Part shown: piece after piece, positions 25,401 through 34,352 of the stretch | Layout of the letters: every line of letters starts with the position of its first letter | How positions within the stretch are numbered: the first letter of the stretch is position 1 | From: Rotaria sordida | Lineage: Eukaryota; Rotifera; Eurotatoria; Philodinida; Philodinidae | Direction: 5' to 3' | Assembly: GCA_905250125.1 (NCBI GenBank) | Contig: CAJNOL010001048.1 | Coordinates: 19,757-83,756 of the forward strand | DNA: 64,000 bases | Made by a program: the position numbers and the translations under genes | Notes under the pieces: generated by a model | Databases searched by the model: none | Told to the model about the DNA's origin: nothing | What the model saw: only the letters and a program-made list of their open reading frames with translations

Positions 25401-28400
25401 TATACAAAAATTATTTGTTTTGTTTATACCATGTGGCATAGGTGTTAGATCAACATCTAACATGGACAAATCAAGTATCTCATCAGCATTAAATCTATAG
25501 TAAATATTGAATTTTTATTGATATTTAATTTAAAAATCTATTTATACTTGTAGAATTCTGTTCCTTTTTGAATTTCTACGGTTTTTAAATGCCAAACTGG
25601 ATGAAGACCTTTTCCATCTTGTGCAATATTAATTTTTTGTATCTATTTTAGGAATAAGAAATTATGTATAAAGAATTATAAAATATTTCTATCAAAAATA
25701 CATACATTTCCAACATCGTTTAATTTAATATCAAATTTATCTGTTTTACCCTTTTTGAATAATAATTTTGAATCTTGTTCAGTTGTAATCAATTGAAATC
25801 GTTTTGTTTGATCATTTTCACCATAAATTTTCATAAATACATTTGAATCTGTACCTGAATCATCTTCTGAACTTGTAATAATTTTAATTCTATATAAAAT
25901 TTGATCTATTTTGAAACAACAAAGAAAAAAAAAATCATTTCTAATAATTCTTTTTCGTAATTCTTTTACCTTCTTCAAGTGTTTCTTCTGATAACAGATC
26001 AATAAAATTTTCTTGTTCTTCACTTAACCATCGATAAGCTTTAAATCTAAATTGCAAAAAAAAAAAAGTTTTTTTCTTTTCCTTTTTTTTATTAACTTGT
26101 AAATTACAGATAATATTCATCGTTTTTTTCAATTTCGATTGATTTTAGAAACCATTGTTGTTCATCACCTTTTCCATCATGTCCAATATTAATCTTTTGA
26201 ATCTAATTAACATACAAAAATTACGAATTTTATATAAATAAAATTTTCAATAAATCTAAACTTACTTTTCCAACATCAATATCTTTTAAATCGAATTCTA
26301 AACGACTATCTTTATTAAATTTAGCTGATGTACCATCTTTAGTTGTTCCTAAAGCTAAATTTTTCGTTGTATCTTTATCACCATAAATACATAATATCAC
26401 ATTAGCATCAATTTTAGAATCACCCGTTTCAATAATCACTTTGTAATTAATATCTATCATATTAAATGAAAGAAATTATTGTATTTTTGTTTTTATCTTC
26501 TATTAAGGATAATAAGATTTTGCTATACTACATAAAAAGAATGATGCCTCTTAAGATTTTAGATAATTCGATTAATAAAAGCAAGAACAAAAAAAAAAAA
26601 AGAAGCTTTTTCTTTTCTCTCTGAAGTTGTGATACAAAAACTTATTAGAATAACAAATTTTACTATCATTATTTGTATCAGGTTTGATTGTTATCCAACT
26701 AAAATTAGATCCTAAACGACTTGATAACCAACATTGTGTTTGAAAACTAAAAATAGAATAAATCTGTTTCTTTTTTCAGGTAAATAAATATTGACTTACC
26801 GATAAACTGTTTCTTTATATTTAATATCGATAGATTCTAAAAGCCAAGCAAATATTTGTTCATCATCATTAAATCCAATTGTTATACTTTCAATCTATTA
26901 TTATAAAAAACAAAAAGAAATCAACAATAATTTAATAATTTGATTAAATATAATCTTTACATCTCCAATATCTTTATCTTCTATTTCAAATTCATCTAAA
27001 CTTCCTTTTTGAAAAATTTTTTGTTGATTTGATTTAACGTGATCTTTTAATAAGATTTTATCAATATGTCCATTTGATCCATGAATACTCATTTCAATAT
27101 TTTCTATTGTATCAATTCGTTGAACATCTGCTGTTCGAATTGTTATCGAATAGATTTCAGCTAAAGAATAATAATAAAAATTTTTAGTTCAATGAGTTTT
27201 TTTTCTTTTTTTTTCTTTTTAGTACGTGGAGATATTGCATTACGATTTAATTCAACAAATAATTTTTGATCACCTTTTGTCTTACTTAACCATTTATTAA
27301 CAGTAAATCTGAAACATAGATCATTTAAGTTTCTTTTTTCTTTTTTTCGAAGAAAAATATAATATGCAAACGAACTTTTGTTGTTCTGCACTTGTTTGTA
27401 CTTTAACATTTTTTAAATACCAATCATTAACTGTACCAGTACCTTCATGTCCAATTACAATTTTTTGAATCTTGACAACACAGAAAGGAAATTAAAATAG
27501 GGCAAAAAAAAACATAATTTTTGTAATTCTTTGTTGTTGTTTTTTTTACCTCTCCAACATTATTACTTGAAATATCAAAGTTAACTGTTGAATCTTTCGT
27601 AAATGAAGCATCTTTTGGTTCTAAGAAAATTTTTGGTGTTCTTGTTGTTGTTCCATGTATTTGTATATAGACTGGTGAATCCAGAGGTTCAATTTGTTCA
27701 CTACCCGTCTGAACTTCTACATTATATAGAGCAGCTATAATCAAACGAAAACAAAAAAAGACAAAACAAACAAATTTCTAATATCTTTATTCTTTTTTTT
27801 TTGAATTTCAACCTGGTTGTTCAGAGCCAAAGAGTTCAACTGATAATTTTTGATCATGTTTTGTTGCACTTAACCATCGATTAGCAACGAATCTAAAGAA
27901 AATTATAATAATTTATTTAATTTTGAATTAAGTAAATAGTAAAAAAGAAAAAGCACCTGATTAAAAAATTATGAACTGATATTTCAACATAATCAATAAA
28001 CCATTCATTTTCATTATCTTCATGTCGAATAATAATACGGTGTGGTTTACCAATATCAGCACCTTTAACTGAAAATTTTTTTATTGAATCTGATTGAAAT
28101 GATTTATCATTAGGAGAATTCGTTAAGAGTAAATCTTCAGTTTGTTTATTGTCGCGACCAAAAATTTTTATATAAGCAGGTCCATTTGTAGTTGAGTTGT
28201 CATAATTACCTGTTTTTATTGTAATTGAATAGTCAATTCCTACTTTAAAAAAAAAAACATATTTTTCTCCTATAAAAATATGATATTTAATAAAATATTC
28301 AACCAGAATTCGAAGAATTATTTGAGTCTATTGCACTCTTTTCTTTATTTCGGTCTAATTAAAATAATAAATAAATTTTACAAAAACAAAACATTGTTGT

Positions 28401-28460
28401 TAACATACCAATTGGTTGTGGTTCTATACCATCTGTTTTTTTACGCGAACAACAAGGCAT
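21122..28460 (-). CDS. Multi-PLAT domain protein, LOXHD1-like (7 PLAT domains)
   Basis: Starts at ATG 28460 with MPCCSRKKTDGIEPQPIG; the Cys pair could be lipidated. About 25 short exons follow. Seven PLAT/LH2 beta-sandwich domains are visible, beginning near 28245 (IDYSITIKTG), 27730 (ALYNVEVQTG), 27155 (EIYSITIRTAD), 26445 (INYKVIIETG), 25910 (LYRIKIITS), 25250 (MYEVLLRFD) and 22230 (IDYEIKTTTG). Most repeats run: strand exon, an exon of the type IQKINIGHDGKG..W.L..I, then a short exon RF...RWLS. This matches LOXHD1, a stereocilia membrane-associated protein. Repeats 6-7 replace the W-containing exon with proline-rich linkers. The tail (FNTNIRLDYHENK to the stop at 21122) is non-PLAT, ending Ser/Arg-rich (SKRRSSSKHSNEQ). 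Intron 24923-22694 is 2.2 kb; all others are short. Confidence 0.85.
22306..22351 (-). other. Candidate alternative first exon of the PLAT gene
   Basis: ATG at 22351 encodes MKRSQSARPSSKKQN plus one base, then a donor GTAATC. That base joins in phase with the PLAT-7 exon at about 22230 (N-DIDYEIK). The exon immediately upstream in the long form (ETPTIGVETK, about 22549-22527) also leaves one G and joins the same acceptor. So an internal promoter could yield a short one-PLAT protein. A (GA)n tract (22431-22459, CT on the plus strand) lies just upstream of this ATG. Confidence 0.5.
22431..22459. repeat. (CT)n microsatellite
   Basis: About 29 bp of nearly pure CT/TC repeat on the plus strand (GA on the minus), 80 bp upstream of the putative internal start of the PLAT gene. 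GA-rich tracts are common in animal promoters; here that role is inference only. Confidence 0.8.
22694..24923. other. Oversized intron of the PLAT gene, probable insertion
   Basis: 2.2 kb between exons encoding IIIKRGNEITT and FNVERSIEQNTQ. Splice sites at both ends look intact. It contains a locally GC-richer part (about 23330-23470) and a 90-codon plus-strand frame (23240-23512) without recognisable features. No terminal repeats were resolved, so an element insertion is likely from size alone. Confidence 0.45.
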
Positions 28461-29735
28461 GATCAATGTAATAAAAGAAACTTCACTCTTCTTTTTTTTT
28501 CCTTTTCTTGTCTGACGACTAGATGATTAGATTTTAATGCTCACTCGACTTACCTTTTCTTTCTATTTCTATACGTCGTATCACCTTTATGGGTAATAAG
28601 CATTTGTTATTATATTAAAAAAGGCGTCTTTTTCGCTCATGTTAGCTTGAAAAAAATTTCTTCTGTTGTTTTTTTTTATGCCAAAGAAAGTCTTACGACC
28701 GATAACAGAGAGTAACGGTTATTTTATTTTCTTTTATGGCTTTGTTCTACACATACAAAAAAAAGACGACACTTCCGACAATTTTTCTCTAAGTTGATTA
28801 GCAACGAAAAAATAAAACAAAACAAGATAAATTTCTTTCTCAGAAAGTATTATTAGCACGGATTTCTTTAATCAAATAATAAAAATGATATTCTAAAATC
28901 TTCTTATTTATTAATCAAAACTGACAATAAATTCAATTAAAAACTTATTTTAATTGTATTTTGGAATATATAAACAATATATCTCACTATTTGAGAAAGT
29001 TATCTATGAGTTTGAGTTACTTAACATTATCTCTTATTTTATGTTTAGATGATTTTACAGTCAATAACAATAATATTTTGATATGATCAAAGTTTAAATT
29101 ATCTAACGTTTTTCTATACTTTATCAGAATAATATCTATACATTAGTAAATTGTGATAATGTATGTCATTTGATAATAGCATGTTTCGTAGAGTATACTT
29201 ATCGGAAGACAAAGTAGAATTATCACGCGCGGCATGGGTTGAAGAAGTTGTTAAATGTAAAATTTGACTTCTTCTGTTATAAATCAAGCGAAAAAAAAAT
29301 ACATTGTAAAGACCTGTAATAAATGAGTAATATAGCTAAATTCTAAGATAATTTTGAATAAGCTTTCAATATGTAATGTAATACAAATGAATAAACATAT
29401 TATTTTTATTATTATTCTTCATTCTTTTTTAGTTAAAATGTATTCTTTAAAATAGTTCGAAAAAGTTCTTTGATTTTAAAACACATGAATGTTTTCAATG
29501 TTATCCATAATCGCACATTTAAGTGCATATGATATTGAGTTTATTATAAAGAAATGAGATAGAATCTTAGTATTTATATATATGTTCTAATGGAAGAGCG
29601 GAAGTGATATGGAATGTGAAGTGGATAGTAGGAAATAGCTTTTGAATTTTAATTGTTTTTGTCATAAAAATAACGAGAATATGATGCTTATGGTTATTTT
29701 CTATTAAGTAAAGTGCAACCCATTCTATATTTTTG
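28461..29735. other. Intergenic, mostly featureless
   Basis: Upstream region of the PLAT gene and AT-rich spacer. At 29170-29270 a plus-strand stretch (MFRRVYLSEDKVELSRAAW, then EEVVKCKI and a stop) reads like an orphan exon fragment but has no partner. Otherwise nothing identified. Confidence 0.4.
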
Positions 29736-30215
29736 CAAGTTTTTTTTTTTCTTCACTTGTTTTGCATGATTGGATAGAATATATTAAGTTACCTAGCAAA
29801 AGTGCGTTGCCAATTTGGAAAGAAAAGTTTGTCAAAAAAGCTCTAATTTTAGATTTCATGACGTAAGATGTCCATTGTTTATGAATCCATGAATGTAATA
29901 TGTTTTTTACTCTATGCAACTCTGGAAATATTTTTTTCTCATGTGCGTAATATAAAATTGACTAGGAAAAAAAAAGTCATTTTTAAATTATTTTTTTCTT
30001 TTTATAGTCAACTTTGTGTTGCAAAGCGGAAAAAAATAGTTGCAGAATTGCATAGAACGAAAAATAATGTTACAATCGTAAATGTATGAACAAAGAACAT
30101 CTTTTGTAAAGAAATCTAAAATTCGAAATTTTTTGAAAATTGACGAGGCACTGTTTCTAGGTAACTCAATGGGTTCTATTCAAACATGCAAAAGAAAATT
30201 GCAGAAATTTAAAAT
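29735..30215. mobile_element. Foldback element with mirrored reading frames
   Basis: Reverse-complement arms at about 29740-29890 and 30075-30215. The minus-strand frame of the left arm contains KSKIRAFL, ALLLGNLIYSIQSCK; the plus-strand frame of the right arm contains KSKIRNFL, ALFLGNSMGSIQTCK. This is the same sequence in opposite orientation, diverged. The similarity is simply palindromy; neither frame is taken as a gene. Confidence 0.75.
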
Positions 30216-30786
30216 TGTGTGCATCTTAATTGAATATAATTGGATAGATACTGTTATATTATATTAATCGGTTTATAATATCCTTTTACAAGCAACATGA
30301 AGAAACAGAAATTATTTGAAACCAAGCAACAAGGATAAGAGTTGTTTTTGTTGTGTTACTTGAAATGTGCTATTTTAAAAATTATAAAACTATTATGAAT
30401 TTTCATGTAGACATAGTGTGATGTTAATCATTTATTTTTCATTAACTTTAATTATTCAAGAACTTGATAATATGAGAAAAAAATGGACTACGACGAAGTC
30501 TTTATATAACGTAAAGAGGAAACATTGGATTCCATGACATTGAAATCAATGGATAGGATCACTAAAAATCTTCTAGTGTCGTTTGGAATCTCTTGAAATC
30601 ACTTATAGTTAGTATAAACTATAAAAACCAGTCAAAAGCAATAGTTTTATTTCTAGATAAACATTTCGTGATCAAATACAAATAGCTTAATGATGTTTCC
30701 ATTGTTAGTAAATAAAGTAAATTGGCGTTAAACAAATCTTATCTATTTTCTTATTATTTGCAAAACAAAAAAAGTCATTTTTTGTA

Positions 30787-31411
30787 TCTCACGAGGGAAC
30801 GTATCCAACTGTCGGACGCTACTCGCGCTCATATTTTGGTTACGAATAGGACTGAGTAAGACTAAGAAAACCCTAAAAGGGTTCGTGCCCATGGTGTGTT
30901 CCTGACGAGATATCGAATCTTTAGTAAATTTTCTCTATAGCACTCAAGTTTTGCACCAAAGCTATACATTTGGATTTTGACTTGAAATTTTGCCCACATA
31001 AAGGACTCAGCTAGACTAGCTCACATAAAAAATTTCAGAAGTTTTGAACAAAGTCTTTTCGAGATACCAAGTTTTCAAAAAATGCATGTTATATATGCTA
31101 TCTATGAAAAAGGGTCCGTATCTTGATAGTTATATATCTCGGAGAAACTTTGTTCAAAACTTTTGAAATTTTTTATGCAAGCTAGTCTAGCTGAGGCCAT
31201 TATGTGGGCAAAGTTTCAATGCGAAATTCGAAAGTATAACTTTGTTGCAAAAATGGGATGCTATGGCGAAAATTTACTAAAAACCTGATATCTCACCAGG
31301 AACAGGCCATGGGCACGAAAGCTTTTAGGGTTTTCTTAGTCTCACTCAGTTCTACTCGTAGCCAAAATATGGGCTCGAACGGCGTCCGACACTTGAATAT
31401 GTTCCCTTGTC
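30787..31411. mobile_element. Foldback/MITE element, GAGGGAAC family, copy 2
   Basis: Left arm CGAGGGAACGTATCCAACTG then TCGGACGC; right arm in reverse complement CAAGGGAACATATTCAAGTG then TCGGACGC. Matched blocks continue inward (CCAAAATATGG / TCATATTTTGG, CTTAGTCTCACTCAG, GGGCACGAA, TTGTTCAAAACTTTTGAAAT) to a centre near 31095. About 625 bp, larger than copy 1 at 4327-4699, with which it shares the outer about 150 bp of each arm. No ORF with features. Confidence 0.85.
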
Positions 31412-31529
31412 AATTGTTTTCTTTTACGTGTACGCTTCCAAACACATCTAACCAGAGATGTCAACTAAATAATTAATCGGGCTCTCTTCGAAACATATAT
31501 AACTGTATGCAATTCATTGAACTGATTCC

Positions 31530-32069
31530 AAATATCAGGATCTCAGCAGCTCTTAAGTCTTTATGAGTTCTGTGTCCTACCTAGCAACGCTTTTCTGACA
31601 GAAGTGCTTTTATCAAATTCTATTTCTAATCAGTCCAACATATACCACAGACAAAATATACACAACAGTAGTTTTCTACTGACACTTTAACCTAATCTTT
31701 CGAGTACTAAAATACGTCGTAAGATAGAATAAGATAAAATATGCAAAAGTGCCTTCATTCAGGTGAATTTTCTTCAGATAATGAAAAGATAAAAAAAGTA
31801 ATTCATCTTATGTATTGCATATTTAGTCTTTTTCTGTGTTACAATACTTTTTAATGCTTGAAAGATTAGCTTAAAGTGCCTGTAAAAAAAAGTACTTCTC
31901 TGGATATTTTGTCTATTCTCCATTTCGGAGTTAAATGGCCGTAGGCATTTTTTGAATAACTCCATAATAACCAGAGATAAAAAGCTGATATTTTAATAGT
32001 ATCTAGAGTCGAGGTTGCTCTATCTTTTCATAAGGGCAATGAAAAATTTCAGTCATTTTCCCCCTTGCA
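31530..32069. repeat. Left copy of a long inverted repeat
   Basis: Matches the reverse complement of 39063-39345. Blocks: ACACAGAACTC and GACT(T)AAGAGC (31540-31585), TTTGGACTGATTAG-like (about 31605-31630), then CTCCATTTCGGAGTTAAATG through TTTCAGTCATTTTCC (31918-32060). This copy carries about 270 bp extra (about 31640-31915). It ends at TTGCA (32065-32069) exactly where the telomere-like block begins, whereas the right copy continues into unrelated sequence after TTGCA. Confidence 0.8.
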
Positions 32070-32129
32070 GGGTGTGAGTGTGGGTGTGGGTATACTCGTT
32101 GAATTAACTCACACTCACCCACACCCTCC
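32070..32129. repeat. Head-to-head telomere-like repeat block
   Basis: Plus strand 32070-32090 is G-rich (GTGTGAGTGTGGGTGTGGG). After a 16-bp spacer, 32107-32129 is C-rich (ACTCACACTCACCCACACC then CTCC). Both read as degenerate copies of TGTGGG, the telomere unit described for bdelloids, in opposite orientation. G strand then C strand is the arrangement of two chromosome ends joined, or of telomere-tailed retroelement junctions. Confidence 0.7.
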
Positions 32130-33250
32130 TTATAATTAAAATTTGATAATTATACTTTATATTGTTTTTGTTTAACATCGTAAGATGTACATCAAATTAT
32201 TTAATTAGAAACTAAGTTTATTATTTAGTTATATATACATTTAATACTGATAATATACCATTGCTCTTTACTTTTAATCGCTATTAAATATTCAAGATTA
32301 TATATATTTCTAGTTATCGTATAATTCAACCTTTACTTTATATATTAAAAAGTTGTTAGAACACTTTTATTGAATATTGATACTTAAATATAATATTGAC
32401 TATACATGATACATCAAATTATTTAAAAACAAATTGTTAATCTTTTCAAGTTATCATACGCTTAAATTAATTCTATCAAAATGATTCAATACAATTGTCA
32501 TTATTTTTAAATTATGAAGCTAATTACTAACTGTTTATTAAACACATAAAATCAATATTGAAAACATATTCTTAGTACTTAAATTCCAATGTCAATTGGA
32601 CTATAGTTTACCGCTTGTTTAAAAGTAATAAATTATAAGCATATCTTTATTTATTCATAGAAATATTCCAAAAATTTTTCAACATAAAAAATAGTCAATC
32701 ACCAAACTTAGTATACTAATACTAATACAGTTTATAAAAGTTCTATTACAAACTAGTTATAAGTTATAAACAATGTGTGAAATTATTTTCATCTATATTA
32801 ACAATAAGCATTTTCATAACAAAAATTCCACCTTTTTCATGTTTTTCTTATTCTTTTTCTATTCACTATATTATTATTTCTCTGGTTTATTAAATTGAAT
32901 TTTGTCCTTTGTTTCTTTTTTATCTTTTATTATCTTTCCCGTACAGTTCTTTTTTTCATTTATTGCTCTTTTGCCCTTTTATTTTTATATTATAATATTT
33001 ATTTATTCCTTGCTTTATTTTGTGCTTAAATTTGTTTTGCAGAGCCCTGAAGAATGTTTACTTTTTAAATAAACTAACATGAAACACATCGGCGAATTAA
33101 ACTCTGCATTTATTTTTATTTACAAACACAATATTTAATACAAACTATTTATGCTTAACAGAAATCGATTGCTGAAAAGCAAAAGTTGAGATTAGCAGAT
33201 TGAAGTTGTCTTTTCTTCAAGAGATAGGTCTGTCTATTTTCATTCAATTG
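32130..33250. other. AT-rich segment bounded by C-rich telomere-like blocks
   Basis: About 1.1 kb with no ORF. It lies between the C-rich blocks at 32107-32129 and 33251-33276, which share ACTCAC..TCACCCACACCCTC and have the same orientation. This fits a telomere-repeat-tagged, truncated element of the kind left by Athena/Penelope-like retroelements, but no reverse transcriptase sequence remains. A hammerhead-like fold lies near its right end. Confidence 0.45.
33039..33107 (+). ncRNA. Degenerate hammerhead-ribozyme-like motif
   Basis: Order of parts: GCAGAG (33039-33044), CC, core CTGAAGA (33047-33053), stem ATGTT...AACAT (33054-33058 with 33076-33080), core GAAA (33081-33084), then CTCTGC (33102-33107), which pairs with GCAGAG. 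This is the type I hammerhead topology (CUGANGA, stem II, GAAA, stem I closed). Stem III and pairing next to the cleavage site are poor, so it is probably inactive, or a chance similarity. Confidence 0.35.
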
Positions 33251-33276
33251 ACTCACCTTCTCACCCACACCCTCAA
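33251..33276. repeat. C-rich telomere-like block
   Basis: ACTCACCTTCTCACCCACAC then CCTCAA on the plus strand. It shares TCACCCACACCCTC with 32114-32127, and the CCACACCCTCAAG end with 41542-41554. Confidence 0.7.
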
Positions 33277-33529
33277 GGTAATATAATATATAAACAGCTT
33301 TTAGAGCATCAAGTGATGCATCAATGCATTTTAATTTCAAATTATATGTACAAGTCATTTTGCAAACACATATGTCTTACTTTTCATCCCAGTACTACTT
33401 AAGTTCCAGAAAACATCGAAACTAATGTGATATTAATGCTATTGATAAATCTTAGGAAGATTGTTGACGCCAGCTATTGAAATACTCAATTGATCTCATA
33501 AAAAACTAATGTAAATAATCCTAATGTTC

Positions 33530-34035
33530 CTGTATATCCGAACCGTGAGTACCGTACAAATCGAATATCTCCTTCTAGATGAGCCAATGGCAGCTAATAT
33601 TTTAAGCTTGTTAGTTTGGCAGTACGAGCTTTCTTTTGATGCAAAAATATCTGTTCTTTTCAACTTACATCACAAACACCTCCATTGTTAGAAGGTATGA
33701 AAGTATTAGAGGATATAATAAAGAATAAGCTGTTTATGTATGAATAAATACTTACAACTGTCTTCTACTCTAAGAAAAGAATCAGGTCATTTGGTTGAAG
33801 CCCGATGAAGATGTTCAACTTTTAGTGTCTGTTTGGTGACTTACTGGACACCCTATAGTTCAACCGATGAGAAATCTGATTGTACCAAACGATAGAGCTC
33901 ATCGAGTTTTACTTGGAATACCATTGGAACATTTGGAACATGTTCCTAGGCAAATTACTGGTAGAATTATTCGAATCCACCGCCAGCTTCATCTACGTAG
34001 TATAAAGAAGCTTCCAGCGTTGAGTTGATCAGTTC
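33530..34035 (+). pseudogene. Decayed coding remnant, unidentified
   Basis: Two plus-strand stretches read like protein. 33540-33700: TVQIEYLLLDEPMAANILSL and VWQYELSFDAKISVLF. 33779-34025: NQVIWLKPDEDVQLLVSVW, an in-frame TGA at about 33837, then LTGHPIVQPMRNLIVPNDRA and HRVLLGIPLEHLEHVPRQIT. The composition is less AT-biased than the surroundings. No family was recognised. Confidence 0.4.
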
Positions 34036-34352
34036 TAGACCTAAGATAATCTGGTCGAACAATTCCGTTCATATCCTAATATCTATACACACAGTTCCTT
34101 GGAGCGAATCAGATTTGTTCGAACAGTTCATGAGATCTGAACTGTTACACATCTACTCACATCTACCCTTATTCTTCTATCAATAATTACGAAATATATT
34201 TGGTACAGTAGTAATCTTTACTTACTCACTTTTCAAAATAGTTTTATTTAAAAAAAATAAATTTTTAAAATGCACGATGCTTTGATTTCTGTGCCAAACC
34301 TATTATTGATTGTATTAGTGTGAAAAATTGTATTTATTGAGTTGAAGAAGGA

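Noticed and set aside
29725-30267. Mirrored 60-70 codon frames
   Set aside because: Explained by the inverted duplication; no start context or family match.
32070-33276. CRISPR-like or tandem-repeat array
   Set aside because: Only a few degenerate telomere-like units, no regular spacers; a eukaryotic genome.
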